Shown here in pieces: positions 1 through 13,113 of a stretch of DNA of 64,000 bases. The translations under genes and the position numbers were made by a program. This DNA comes from Bugulina stolonifera (lineage: Eukaryota; Bryozoa; Gymnolaemata; Cheilostomatida; Bugulidae). Positions within the stretch are counted from its first letter, which is position 1, and the number at the start of each line of letters is the position of its first letter. Under the pieces are notes generated by a model, which did not search any database, was not told the DNA's origin, and worked only from the letters and a program-made list of their open reading frames with translations. The stretch is from assembly GCA_935421135.1 (NCBI GenBank), contig OW285187.1:29599929-29663928 (forward strand), given 5' to 3'.

Positions 1-61
1 CAAGGTTAAAAAGTACATGAAGGCTGCAAGTCATGGCAACTTAAAAGCTATTGATGCTAGT

Positions 62-138
62 TAGAAATTATCCTCTCTCAATCTGTTCCCTTTTACTGTT
101 AGAGTAATAGGAAACACTTTGAGAGGGGACAACTTCTA
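62..138. repeat. Short fold-back (MITE-like) element with AGAAGTTGTCCTCTCTCAA-type arms
   Basis: The two arms (63-81 and 119-137) are imperfect reverse complements: AGAAATTATCCTCTCTCAA against TTGAGAGGGGACAACTTCT. Related arms recur near 17905, 58550-58625 and 60785, so this is a dispersed small inverted-repeat family rather than a local accident. No protein is encoded. Confidence 0.55.
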
Positions 139-253
139 GTTATTGCCAATAGTATATGAATCGCCATGCTGTAAGTGTTGATTGCAAATTTGTATTTCCA
201 ACTCTATGCAACATTTCAATAAAGCATTTCTGGTTGTTTGTTTGTAACTAAAG

Positions 254-3200
254 AAGCTGTGAAACTTCAGCAGCAGCAACAACCAAAGGATGTTGCTGAT
301 GGCTACCTAATAAACCCACCGTTGCAAACAGCACGCCCAGTTAGGAACTCAGACTATCCTAGTAATGAGCTTGAGCGCGTTCAAGGGCACGATGAACGTG
401 AAGAAGTTGATGAACTCGTTGATGTGGAAACTAAACTACATCCAAACGGAGAAATGAAATTAAATTTTACTTCTCATGGCAGAAAACACACTTTAGAGCT
501 CAAAGAGATTAAACTATTGGCTGATATACCAATTAATCTTGTCGGCAGTTCACAAGACTTTACTGATGAAGTTAAAAGGAAAATGAAGGTTTTTTAGCAA
601 CATGTATAATTATCAATGTTGCTATTTCCATAAAAACCCATGAAATATTGTATATGGCAATAATGTGAAAACATGTTTGATTTATAAATTATCATTACTG
701 CTGTTGCATTATTTATTGCATGTTTTAGAACCTATGAAAATGGTTTTAATTTGTATGTTTTTCTAATTCTGAATCCATCGGTTTTTATTATCAGGATGTA
801 AAGATGATGAAAGATGCAAAGCGGGGAGCCTTGTTGGCCATGGAGAAGACAGATGAACAGACAGAGCCTAGGGTTAAGGTGAGGTAGATGTCATATTGTG
901 ATGGAGTTTATTGCTACTAGGAATAGACGAAGGCAAGTTTGTGTTTTTCAAGGTGGGAGTAGGAAGGTAAAGGGCTAACCAGACAGAGCATGCACAATGT
1001 TGTAGTTAATGGGTAACAGGTAGTAGGCAATAGCTAGCCATAGAGCAGGCAGCATGTACACGTAATATGTAATAGGTAGTAGGTAGTAGGTAACAGGTAG
1101 CAGGTAGTAGGCAGAGAGGTAGAGAGTTAACCGTAGGACGGATGATATGAAACAGGTAGTTTTTGGAGTGACCTCAGTCCATAATCAAAGTCGTCTGGCC
1201 CAAACTCCTTCCAGGGAGCTGTTAATAAAAATATCAGTAGTCGCAGGTTGATAGCAGTCAATGTCAATTTCATTGACTTCACATCCCTATTCTGGATAAT
1301 TATATTGATTGCATTGACTTGTGCTCAAATTCCACCATATCTTGTTCTTCAGACAGGAGTATTCAATTTAGGTAAGCATCAGTTTGAAGTGTCAGGTGAT
1401 TCTCTGAACAGAACTAGAGTCAGCAAGAAGTTAGTAAAGGACACGCCCTCTAAGTCACATGGTAGTAGTAAGTTACGTATCTGTACTATTTACCCATAGC
1501 TGCTATACCAGTCTGTGCATAATCTTCAGAAGATACTTGTTCATTCGTGCTTCACACAGCGGTGAGTTTTTATACACCATAGAAGTGCAGATTACTTATT
1601 TTATTATATTATTTCTTTCACACAACCCAAGTAAATTCTATCATACAATGTACTATGCAACTATGCATATCACAATCCTGTAAAGCTAATGATATTCTGT
1701 AGTAGCTAGTCTACTAGTGACAAAGACCATTCAATAGGTAAAGCTGCTAATAGAGTTGTAAATAAAATAACTTCAGCGACAATAGTATTGTGGTCCTATA
1801 CTGTATATATTTTATAGTCAATCTTCAACGGCCAGACAGAAGGAAAAGAGCCATACCAGTGGAGGTGACTCCAATATCTGCCACAGTAGAACTAGCAATG
1901 ATAGTAGACTACTCTATATGGAGTCACATGTCATCTGGTGATGTCACAGCTCTCAACCAATCAGATCACATGATCAATCTCTTACTCTACTATGCACACA
2001 TGGCAGACATTGTTAGTTTGTTTGTTGGCTATTTTATACTCTCTGTTTTCATAATTTGCACATCAAAGTTTATATACATGTAGAATGATTAGTGATGACT
2101 GCATCCAGCATGCATATATCAACTTTCAATAGAAAAGTAACATAGGATGATAGGGCTGAACCGTCAAAGAAATACACAGTATCTGCACAAACCAAGTTAT
2201 AGGTGACAATTTATATCCAAACTTACCACTGAATAGCACTCACTCTAGTTATATAAAATAGTATTAATTGTTACATAATTACAACTGTAGAAGTACTTAT
2301 CTGTCTTTGTATCTGTTATCTAAGTTCACACCATATCCAAATGTAAATACTGTATATGGGTTCATTTTATGTTTGAAGATCTTGGCCCATGCTTTACATA
2401 ACGATTTATCACCAAATATTTACAAATTTAGGACTGTTCGAAAAAGATAGTTTGAAACACGACGTTTCAAAAGTGGACAGTTCAACACCGGACAGTTTGA
2501 AACCCCTAACTCCAAACCCCAACCACCAGATTTCAACTAATTTTTATTTTTATTGTTATTTTATTTATTTAATTAATTAAATTAATTAATTAAAACTAGT
2601 TATCTGTAAGTTGTGTTCTTCGAAATGTAATCTACACAGTTTCAAACTGTCTGGTTGTGAAACGTTCTGTTTCAAACTGTTTTTTTCGAAATGTTCTTTT
2701 ACCAATATTTACAATCCTCACATCAAATTACAATGATAATTTACATGTGTTATGCGTTTATGAACTTAATATCGTGATATGTTATTTTTAGATGAACGGA
2801 TTCTACAAGACAATGTTGAATGACGATATACATGTTAGCATTGCTCTAGCTGGTATAGTGGTCATAACAGTAAGTACATAAATGTACATGTGCATATACA
2901 TATACATGTAGATGTACATATGCAATACGATAACAGTCCAGCAGGGTTACATCATATGTTATGTATATCATACTATCACATAATACTGAATACATTTTAT
3001 CTCACACAAGATTTATGAATCTGCATGGCACGTAGTTCCGTTTTACAGAATGACACCTATTTGACAAATCTTACTGAAACCCACCAGAAGTTCGATGGAT
3101 TTATAGACGCTGACAAAACTATGTATAGTCTAGCTGAATGGATGAACACATCAGAGGCTAATATTACTCTACCTAGTAATGATCACGTGATGGTTTTCAC

Positions 3201-6200
3201 CAAGTTAGTAGAACGATTTATACGTGTAGTAGGTTTACTAATAGAACTGACTGTTGATTATCTAGTGATTAGTCAAACAGTTTGAATGTTGTGCGCATGT
3301 ACTAATACCAAATCATATTTCATCAATCTACATCATCAGTAGCTATTTCTACACTCGTCTACTACATTATGCATTTTAAATTGTATATGCTGTTGTACTG
3401 CATATTTTGCTCTGCAGTCATATGTAGCCTACAGACAGTTGTGCAGTATGTAGTGAGCGTACTTTGTCAGATGTGACGTCTGTTAGTACCCAGAGATGGA
3501 AGAAAGTCATTACATTATGTTAAATCAATGTGCCCATGGTATACAAGTTCACAACACTGAGAGGTCAATTCCACATATAGGACACTAGCTGTCAATGTAC
3601 TTTTAACTTTATTACCATTTTATCTCTTTAGGTATGATTTGTATCGGTCAATCATTGAGAAAAATAATACAATAGGTAAGCATGTTAAAGATTTTGCTAT
3701 TTTGGTGCATTTCCTTTGATAATCATAATTTCACAATGTTTAGCTGTTGAGCACACTTCCAGCCTTTTCAAAGCAAACAAGAGAATAAAGATAAACAAGA
3801 GAAGACGACTTTCCCCAAGCTTGTCATAATATAAAAACAAATCTGTTGACTTGCTTACAACGCTACACTAGGCCAGTAATGTGTAAATATGCATATAATT
3901 TGTAGGGTAACATGTAAACAAAATACCAAATCGCTGTAAATAAAAATAATCCATGTTGGGACTGACTAGTTTGTAAAGTAGAGAATAATTCTCTATTCCC
4001 TATTTAGTGCAATACCAGAGAATTTTCACCTTTACTAGTAAGTCTGAGACCAGAGAGTAGGGAATACACTAAAAATAGCTGGTTCTATGCTAGATGTTTG
4101 CTCTAAGCTATAATTGGTCATAATTACATTGTATACAAACATGTAGCTCAATCAGTCAGCAGTAACAGTGACACATGATGGAGTTTTGCCCTCTCTGAAG
4201 CTCTTGAATTGAATGCCCGTGGCTATCACATTAATCAGTTGAAGTTGATACAAACTGGATTTCTCGATTTTAAGGAAAGAAAATACTAACACCATTAAAA
4301 CAGAGTGTTTTAAGCATTAACATTATACTCTTGTACTCTACAGATCAGCCCTCAATTATATTTCCAGGTATAGCTTTTTTTGGAGGAATATGCAGCAGGA
4401 ACGGTTCTGTCTCTCTGGTGGAGGTTAGCCAACTAATCAGTTTTGATGCCATTACAGCAGCACATGAACTTGGACACAGGCAAGATCTATATTATAGTGA
4501 GCAGTTTGATTCTGGTGCCTAACCTGTCACCATTTCTAAGAAAAATATAGCAATTGCAAATTAGGAACTGAACTAAATTTGATATGATTTGGTATATTAT
4601 TATATAATCATGTCTAGAATTCTCTAATAATATTGAGTTCTGCTAGTGTCATTGAAACAAGCAGAATCATCATATGACAATGATCTCCACACTCTGCATC
4701 AAGCCAACAGAGAAAATACAGCTTTGATTAGAGTAGCGACGTGCGACGATTTGATACGCAATGCTTTATATCTATATTATTAACAGCCTAGGCGATGGCC
4801 ATGATGAGCTGGATAATGGCTGCACTAACAAGAACTACATCATGAGCGCTTATGCAGGTAGAGATTTTCTCTTGGCCAACAGGTTCCTGTTCAGCTGCTG
4901 CTCCCAGAGAAGTTTCTACGCCAAGATAACAGAGTAAACTTTTAATAAACACTGAGATTTGTACACAGAAATGAGTATAATTATAATAAATACGTGATAC
5001 ATCACGTGTATATTTGTAACTAGCGGTATTTCTTTGAGCTGCCCATTTAGCTGACTGGCTCTCTGGAATGCATATTAATAATTATATCTTCATTTATTCG
5101 TAATAATTTACATGTACATCTACCGAACTTACGCGTATTACTACGCTGTAGAAAGGGTGAATGTCTAATGGAAGAAGTGGCTGACCCAGATCATGATCCC
5201 TCTATAGATACCAACGTGGAAACTTATCTACCAGGAGAAATATTCTCAGCTGATGATCAGTGTTATATGGTAGAGGGAACTAAGGCTTGTGCTGATGTGA
5301 GTAGTAAATTTTGCAATCCGGGAATGTTAAACTGGCCAAGGTTGCAGATTTGGGCACAATTCCTATTACATACTTGTACATACATGTACATGTAACAATT
5401 CCTTCTGAGTATATAAATAGTGATAATATTGCTTTTCTAATTCCAGTATTTGTTGGCCTACAAACCTATAACACATTCACTAGGTGCACAACACTACGAG
5501 GCATCAACATTCGCTAAATACGTGACAAGAAACTTCTTATGTGTTATAATGACTGTAGCGATTGATTTACAATTTTCGAAAAATAAGAGTTTTATCCTCT
5601 TCATTTTGTAAGTTTTCTGCTCTTATCCCAAAGCCTAACCACAACATAATAGACACGTCTTATCACGTACATGTATTTAGTAGTTGTTATTTCCTGACAC
5701 AGGCTTTTTATCTGTAGAACTTGGGCTAATATGGTATAACAGTGTTTACGCTCTTGTTTTTTTCTTCTATTGCTATAGTTTTTTTTTCAGTATTTGTTCA
5801 CAAGAAATATACAGATGCGGTCTTCTCTGTAACAAAGCTAGAGATATACACAGTCCATTAATGTTAGTCTCTTCAGTGTGACATCCAGGTCTCTGCCAAT
5901 AAAGTCATTTATTGACAAATTTTCAAACTGTTTCTTGAACCATTGTCATCTGACGTACATGTACATGTATTTTGCACTTACCACAGACGAGCTGGCGACT
6001 TTTACATGTTGTCACCATTACAGAGCATTTATGCAAAGAAAAACACAAGCATCTGTTTGAACCTGCACTGTGTGTCAGCAAGTAACAATAGCACCTGCAA
6101 CCCCAGTATGACAGCAGCTGCTGATGGTACAGACTGTGATGTAGGTAAATGGTGCATACAGAGTCAGTGTGTAGATAAGAACCAGACATATTCTCTACCA

Positions 6201-9200
6201 GACCAGAACTGTGATGGTGAGTAAATTATTATTAATATACATGAACATAAATATATACATGTACACTACATCCAGTTTTACAATGCATTTACATGTAATA
6301 TTGCTACTTGTTTTCAAGACATTGTTAGGGATTTCATTTGTTATAAGCCCTGATGAAACGAGGTTTACAAGTGCCCTGGATGTGCCCTTAAACACTGGTG
6401 ATCTCCCTGTAAAACCTGGATACTTGACAGGACACGGGTATACCAGCATGGCTTTAGCTAGAATTTTAGATCGAGAAGTTGTTTTCTCTATTAGTATACA
6501 TGAGATATATGGTTTGATAACAAATTAGTGAATTAAAATCTCCGACTTGATCACCAGCCCTGAAAACCATATCATTTGAAAATAAATACATGTATATGTA
6601 TCTTCACCCACTCAACTTTGTCTATACTTGTACGTGAATTTCTTATAAATTGGAAGTTAGATAATGAAGCAATTTTTTTTTTAATACAACAAACAGTTTT
6701 AGCTGCAATTCTAGTTGGAACAATTTATTGGAATGTTATAAAATTTGAATAATTTCATACTACCTAAAAAGTTTTTGGGATGTCTAGTGCTTTAGTCAAA
6801 TCAAATTTTGCTACTTTGAGGGTTTCTAACATAGAGAATCCCTAAAAATATTATCTTTCCTTGTTGGAAATTTAAGATACATGTAATTGTATTTTTGTTG
6901 AATCAGATTATTATATTTGATAAATAAAAGAAATAATTCTCTTACAACATCGGTCATAAGTGTCCAAGAACACAGTCATACATATAATTGTGATGTATTT
7001 TTAGCAAGTAATCTATTTTGGAGCAGTCAGAGACTGTTTCAAATTCATGAAAATACCGCCTCCACAGCACCTAATCGCCTAGCGCAATGAACAGAACATG
7101 CTACCCGCTACACCTGCTCAGCAACCTAAAAAAGGAAGCTTCACCAGTGAGCATAAACTGCACACGAGGCACTCCTCTCATTATGGCCACCTTGCGCCTT
7201 GTGCTAGGCGATTAGGTGCCATGGAGGCCTCGGGTTCAAACCCCAGTCAAGGACTGGTATTTTCATGGATTTGAAACAAGTCTCTGACTGCTCAAAAATA
7301 AATTCCCTAAACATACATCATACATACATTTATATAAAATGACCAAACCCCTTAACATTCATCCATGTATACATTTTCTCTTCTTCTTATTTTTTAATAA
7401 GTAACTAAAATAGTCGAATTAGCATAAATGGTTTCCAAGCATATTTTCTTGCTCACAGATGGAAGAACAACCCAGGAAGACTACACAGCCTTTGGGGTTT
7501 GTTTCACCTTAAGCCAAAAAATTCTGCTTTTATGGTTCAATAAAATGTGAGTCTAAGTAGCATACCCATATGTCTGACCCTGACACTGAGGGCTACCTGT
7601 ATCAAGATCCAGGTTCTCTTCGTACTCTACCTGAAGTACTTTGACCTTCAGCCATTTGCTAATCGATATTTCACTCTTCGTCAAAGTCTCTTACAAAATG
7701 TTTTGATCTACAGTGTAACTCGCCTAATTCGGCCTCACCTAATTCAAATACCTGGCTAGTTCAAACTATTAGCTTTGGTCCCTGCTGAGTACCAGGCTTC
7801 CCAAATCTCCGTAATTCTGCGAGAGACTCTCTGGCTTTCAACTCAAGTTTTGGTACCTCACCCAAAATAAGCATCCCCACCCAAATGCTGAATTGCCATG
7901 GATTTCATCAGTAGAACTTGACAAGCCTGCTGAGTACCATAGAAATGGCTTCAACTAATTAGAATTTATTATGTGCATGTACAATTCAAACTTCTTAGCT
8001 TATGCTATCATCGTCATCATCATCGTATATAAAAAGACAAAATGGTCCGCGATCTGCGATCTGCCATTCTCCATTCAGATTTGGGGTCGAAAGTTGGGAC
8101 GATTTATTATATGCCGCAATGCTGCCGGCCACGATCTTAGTCCTGGGTGGTGCTAGGACCTTGGGACCAGGTTCCCAGACATCGCTGCCGGGCGTAGGCA
8201 TAGCCTTGAGCCCCCAACCCCCATCCAGGGTGGGATGGGTACTCGACCCACCCCACTTGCTATGTTGGTGTTAACACCTAGCATTAGGGAGACAACTCCA
8301 GGCCTGTTGCCCAAGTTCCAATTGGAACTTGGGCAACAGGCTTGGAGTTGCCTCCCTAATGCAAGGAAACACAACTCTCATGGAATCCCTGTAAGCTGGC
8401 TGCGCGTGCATGACCCTAGTACATGAACACAAGTCATCATTGCATGCGAGCGAAGCGAGCAAATATTGCAGTGAGACTTCCGTCGCAGACCAAGCACGAA
8501 GTGTACTGACAATACACTAAATATATCATTCTTTACACTGATGACTGTTCCTTATAGCTAAATTAGCCAAATGGCAACTTCAAACAATGCATACTGTTGC
8601 TCTGTACATATAATGCCTTACTAGTTGCAATCTGCAATGTCTAGTTCTGTGTGTAATAAACAGTACAAGTCCTGTTAACCAGGAAGCTATCATGTTACAA
8701 CTTGCGTTCCCTCAATTATATTCCCTCAATTATAAAAAATTTTTACAGGAACGCATCAACATTACATGACTTTCACTATCAAACAGGAACTCTCGGCTAA
8801 ATTCTAAGAAGTAGCACATCAATAAAATGTTTTTACAAAAAATATTTTTTATCAACTCCTGTTCTCTGTGTGTAAACAAACATTTAATAAATATAATAGT
8901 TGTATCTACATTTCTGTGTAGATGAGTGGTATTGAGTCACTACACAAATGAGGTGGGCAAACAGTGCTTGCAGAAAATGTTTGAGAAATTTAGAATTGAC
9001 TCCCTTGTTTCCCTGTCAATATCTAAAATTTTGTGTATTTTTAGGTAAACAGTAGTACTTTAGATCTTCTAATATGAAAATGTTTGCCACACAAATTATC
9101 ACTTAATCCTTATGTGTTAACTTGTAAAAAATATTAATATCGAAATGGAAAATACTTTAGACACCTATTCAATTAATCTAATAAATTGATTAGGTTAGCA

Positions 9201-11008
9201 ACTTCGCAATGTTTCGGGCGAGGGCGGTCTAACTAGCTGTTTTTTGTTTTTTTGTTTTTGTTACTGTCGAGCCACTTGGCCATCCTATTTAACGGACCTC
9301 AGAAGTTCGAAACTTGTATGAACGACAGGAGCTGGGCTCTGAGTGGAAGAGCTCACCTTCCACAACAGGAGTGCATGGTCAGTGGCCACTACATCAATCT
9401 GCCACCCCAAGGTGGTCACATACCCCTCCAGAATCTGGCTTCTCTTTGCGAATCAGGGCAGAGGTGGATCTTTAACGTGCGTGTTTTTGATGTAGACACT
9501 ACACGGTACCTCCTGTAATTTTTATACGCCCTGATCCGAACAGGCGCAGCTAGGGTTAAAGGCTTGCTGAAGGCCTTTGCCAGAAATGACACAGCTGGGG
9601 GTTTGAACTCACAACCTCTCGGTTTGCGTGCATGTATGCCACCAACTGTGCCACCCTGACACCCTGTAGTTAGTAAGGAAGCAACACCTTTACTAAAACA
9701 ACTAGTAGACTAGCTAATGTACTGAAAATACAACCGGAACGCGTTCCTGTAAGAATAGCTCTAATAAATTCTTACCAGAACGGCGTTCCGGTACACTTTA
9801 AGCCCTGATTATATTCACAGTGATTACACAATTCAAACTCATGCCTACTAACTAATCATGGTGGTCCCTTGGAGTTGGAATTAGGCAAGTTTGACTGTAT
9901 TACATTGTAGTCATTATAACTATTATAATGAACAATTCATATTATTTATTGCTGTTTTAGTAACAAGTTGCTATGGAGGTGAATTGCAGTGTTCTAACGG
10001 AGTGAATGTTCAATCAGCCAGAATGTTTAGATGCTACTTAGATGAAGACAGGTGTGATGCTTTTCAAGATTGTTCTGATATGTCTGATGAGGGTGACATG
10101 TGCTGTAAGTAAAAATATTACATAACATAGGCATGCCTATTTTACGATCTAGTAGCAGCGCAAATTCTCTCAGCTTTCTGCAGGATTTGGACCCCACAGC
10201 TTATACATTATAGCTACCTTATTGCAGAATACGGTCTTTACAAACTCTGTCTTGACATATCAATTTTTGCAGAGACTCTCCTTTTGTGGCATTTCTTGGA
10301 TGTTCCTTATTTATTTGAATATTGTTGTTGTGATTTCTAGCTTACTCGAATCCACTAGAGTCAACAACCATTTCCTTCGAAGGTATGTATCTGTATATGT
10401 TGTTCAATCAAGTCATTATACTGCATACATGTAGCTGTATAATATTTTAGATAGATGTTGAGACATTATAATATGACAATAATTACTGTTGTGTTTTGTT
10501 GGAGTCATCGCCTCCTGTCATATTATGTGCAAAGCTAGCTTTTGGCTAGAATAGCTTATAGCTGTAAGATATTAGATATATTTTTGGGTATATAAACACT
10601 TCTGCTATATGGTGAAGTCAGAGTTGAGATTGCGCAGTAACATAAGACATTAAATAAACTGTTAGAAGAATACAACAATAGATAAGGGTGGGTTTCTTAT
10701 TTATTAGTTGACATACTGTACATGTGAGTGCCTATCTATCTAGTATTGTCTCCGCCCTAATTCATTTTACAATAATAATGTCTTGAGACTGTTCACGCCT
10801 ACTGTTTGGTGTTTTACATGTAGATGAATGTTACATGTGCCAAGATACAAACACCTGTATCAACAAAGAGGAAGACTGTGAGAAAGAATGTCCTGATGAT
10901 AAAGACTGTATAGATGGTGTAAAGAGTCTATACTCTGGTGTAGTCAGGGTAGTACAAGATTATAAGTGTATGGCTGTGTTAGTGCTGATGTTTGCATGTT
11001 TTATCTAA
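254..11008 (+). CDS. Gene A: secreted ADAMTS-like metalloprotease with one LDLa module and a GPI-like tail (5' exon outside window)
   Basis: Exons read as 254-588, 795-878, 1353-1467, 1818-2011, 2792-2869, 3049-3203, 3632-3675, 4368-4479, 4787-4933, 5152-5296, 6024-6216, 9961-10104, 10341-10382, 10824-11008. With one base from a missing upstream signal-peptide exon they give an unbroken frame of about 657 residues. In order: prodomain with the [13 protein letters not shown] block, basic cleavage site DRRKRA, catalytic domain with HELGHSLGDGHD (the full HExxHxxGxxHD zinc motif, split by an intron) and the Met-turn-like NYIMSA, an ADAMTS-type disintegrin-like/cysteine-rich region (LPGEIFSADDQC; AAADGTDCDVGKWC), and one LDLa (DCSDMSDE). 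The last two exons differ from the other copies: a Cys-rich segment starting DECYMCQDTNTC and a hydrophobic end MAVLVLMFACFI. This looks like a GPI-anchor or tail signal, so the enzyme may be membrane-tethered. The intron after HELGH has a GC donor. Family assignment is secure; substrates are unknown. Confidence 0.85.
1015..1115. repeat. Degenerate GGTAGTA/GGTAACA tandem repeat in gene A intron 3
   Basis: A purine-rich stretch of repeated 7-mers (GGTAGTA, GGTAACA, GGTAGCA) lies between prodomain exons. It has no coding sense on either strand and is best read as a decayed minisatellite. Confidence 0.7.
7015..7310 (+). repeat. Fold-back repeat with tRNA-like Pol III B box
   Basis: The left end (GCAGTCAGAGACTGTTTCAAATTC and the CACCTAATCGCCTAGCGC segment) is the reverse complement of the right end, making a roughly 300-bp fold-back. 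The right half carries GGGTTCAAACCCC, a good B box, with TAGGCGATTAGG upstream as a possible A box. The stretch GGTATTTTCATGGATTTG plus following bases recurs at about 31232-31290 in gene C, showing it is dispersed. A tRNA-derived SINE inserted as an inverted pair is the likeliest reading. Confidence 0.55.
7706..7790 (+). mobile_element. Possible pogo/Tigger-type element terminus (fragment)
   Basis: The segment beginning CAGTGTAACTCGCCTAATTC just after a TA resembles the terminal repeats of pogo/Tigger (Tc1/mariner superfamily) elements. I could not find the matching inverted end, so at most this is a fragment. Confidence 0.3.
8281..8362. repeat. 82-bp spacerless hairpin
   Basis: Two 41-nt arms meet at AATT (centre 8321.5). 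GCATTAGGGAG at the left matches CTCCCTAATGC at the right, with only a couple of mismatches. It lies in an otherwise unannotated repeat-rich part of gene A intron 12 and encodes nothing convincing. Confidence 0.75.
9255..9665 (-). mobile_element. tRNA-derived SINE-like element, minus strand
   Basis: Read on the minus strand, the unit starts with an A-box-like TGGCACAGTTGGTGG (9637-9651), followed about 20 nt later by the B-box-like GGTTGTGAGTTCAAACC (about 9599-9616). A GC-richer body then runs towards 9255. Spacing and order fit an internal RNA polymerase III promoter. There is no tRNA cloverleaf, so it is a SINE rather than a tRNA gene. The apparent plus-strand reading frame across it is taken as incidental. 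Confidence 0.55.
9731..9793. repeat. Imperfect inverted repeat (CCGGAACG...CGTTCCGG)
   Basis: The left arm CCGGAACGCGTTCCTGTAAG and the right arm CTTACCAGAACGGCGTTCCGG are near reverse complements around a short AT-rich loop. This is a small fold-back of unknown origin. Confidence 0.6.
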
Positions 11009-13013
11009 AACAGGTGTAGGAATATTTGATAGGTAAATATATATAAGATATATGAAACATTAAATTGTCATGATAATATTAATTTTTCTGAAACATGTTT
11101 ACTTCCATTCTTCCTTTGATCACGTTTGAAATTTTATCAATCTAACATGTATTTTAAATTTTATTAGTTCTGATGACCATTCTATTATTTGTTATTTATT
11201 TTATAACATTGCAGGGCATTTCACATATGAATGTGCATTCTAGGCTTGCTATCTTCCATGCTTATTAGCTGCTATTTTCCTGACTTTACATGTTTGAGAT
11301 GCATCTATTTTAACCCTTCTCAATGATAATAATAAAAATGACCATTAGGTTAAAAACTATTTTGCTGTAATAAAGAGCTCTGATTTTAGTTCAATTATTT
11401 TACTGTTCCAAATCTGAAAGCATATTATCCAGCAGATAGTAATAACTGAACCAGGTAACTTCTAAACAGCTTCTAGCAATCACAAACAAAAGTTTCTTTT
11501 ACTTCAGTGTCAACTAAGCCAAAGGAGTATAAGCTGCTATAATAACCCCATCCACAGACCAGATTACATAATACCACACCAATACATTGGCATTAAGTTC
11601 TTTTGGTTGGTGTTTATTTGGAAGATTGGGGGTGCGGCAATAGTCATATAGACATATATTTATCGCAATAAAACCAAAGTGTTTAAAACTATTTTATTTT
11701 TTACTAAAATAATTTCGTATTTTAAAAAACACTCATCAGATAAAACTATACATTAGTCCATGTACAGTAGAACCGGAAACCATCTCTATTACAATAGTAA
11801 AAGATGAGCTAGGTATTTCTTTCAATAGAATTTTATTAGTGCATCATTTCCTTCAAGAATTACTAGCTTGTTCCACACACCATAATAATAGCTTAGCTAG
11901 CTCCCCTTCTTCAATGCTAGATGTGATCACGGTGGCTATTAATGTTTACTAATGAAACCTTTTCTTTAGTTGTACTCACAATTACCTTGTACATAACAAA
12001 CACTTGTACATGACTGTTAAAAATAAGGCTATAACAAGCGTGTGTTATATTGTATTTATCTGCGTTCTTTCACTATAATTATCTTGTTCCCCTGATCCAC
12101 AAATTACTAGTTTCATCCATTCACCCTTCTTATTACCTTATATACTAAGCTGGACCATTGTGACAGTAATTCCTAGTGCTGCATTGTATCTAGTATGCTC
12201 CAGCTTTGCATTCTTTCTCTCAGTGAAAAAACCGCAAACATTTAAAACTCAAACCAAAGCCTAATGTGGCGGTTTGGTACAATTCAGTTTTAAGATTCAA
12301 ACCGTGCTGCTTGACCCTCTAGCTTGCACCAAGTTTCAACAATGGCAAGAGTTGTAAATGCATTTTGTGCTTTTTCAATCTTTGTAATCTGATGTCATCC
12401 TTACCGTACTGACTTAGCGGCAGCGATAGTTATCATCCAGTGATGATTTACTATAGTTATACTCAGTAGTTGCATCTACACATTATTATGAATAATTAGT
12501 ATTAAAAGACTACAATTCATTAAAAAGTGACTGCCATTGACTGGTGCTGCTTACGTGGGAATTTATGTTTTCCAGGTTCCTCTTTCAATCTTGAAAATTC
12601 CATGTCATCCTTGGCATACAAATTTATCTGCATCTATCATTTGTCACCCAGTGATGATTTGTCATGGTTCTTAATACTTGTACTTACAGATTAGGCATAT
12701 TACAAATAATTGGCATTTGACAATTAAGACTTATTAAACAAAATAAAATATGGCTGCCATTACAGTTTAAAGAGGAGTACGACAACTCCCAGAAGTGAGT
12801 ATACAATTTCCAGTTTGATTCAATTTTTTTTTTGAATTTAAAATAAAGAAGTCAAGCTAAGGGATAAAAGAGAACTTTGGTATTATTCCATTTTTGTTTT
12901 TAAATCCAGTGAAAAACTGAATCCAGGTGCAAGTCAAAATGCCCCAGCACTACCAATTTTCTGTTGGTGCATAAACAGCAAAGATAATGTTTAGTTATGT
13001 TGTTGTCATGTAG
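11009..13013. other. Intergenic A-B: gene A 3' flank and distal promoter region of gene B
   Basis: No gene is supported. The stretch 11560-11640 (CCAGATTACATAATA...) and the block around 12095-12160 (ACTAGTTTCATCCATTCACC) recur upstream of gene D (near 39280 and 39660); the second block also recurs upstream of E and F. They are shared promoter-distal sequence. About 800 bp between 12170 and 12980 is absent from D and contains two related copies of a segment ending in CCAGTGATGATTT (near 12440 and 12655). Confidence 0.6.
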
Positions 13014-13113
13014 CAAATATATCATTAAATACACTAGTACATAAGATCAGTCTAACTTGTAGTCTGTGCTACTTTATTAACACTCACCACAGGAAACAGT
13101 TCAATATTTCAGA
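13014..13113 (+). promoter_or_regulatory. Promoter and 5' UTR of gene B
   Basis: ACTAGTACATAAGATCAGTC followed by TAACTTGTAGTCTGTGCTAC is nearly identical in D, E and F, where the core reads TAGTATATAAGA (a TATA box). Copy B has TACATA instead, so its TATA element may be weaker. The TATA position, about 70-80 nt before the ATG, is constant across copies. Confidence 0.6.

Larger units (their letters stand above)
6217..9960. other. Long intron 12 of gene A, filled with repeat debris
   Basis: This 3.7 kb intron separates the cysteine-rich exon from the LDLa exon. It holds a fold-back unit with a tRNA-like B box (7015-7310), a pogo/Tigger-like fragment near 7706 (starts CAGTGTAACTCGCC), a spacerless hairpin (8281-8362), a minus-strand tRNA-derived SINE-like unit (about 9255-9665) and another inverted repeat (9731-9793). 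Short open frames here read through repeats and do not look like genes. Confidence 0.7.

Noticed and set aside
1..253. First (signal peptide) exon of gene A
   Set aside because: No MVQK-type exon or shared promoter block is visible upstream of 254; it probably lies left of the window.
7995..8462. Cluster of short frames on both strands
   Set aside because: They run through the hairpin and flanking repeats; no splice context with gene A and no domain.
9252..9518. 88-residue plus-strand frame with plausible composition
   Set aside because: It overlaps the body of a minus-strand tRNA-derived SINE-like unit and matches no family I recognise.
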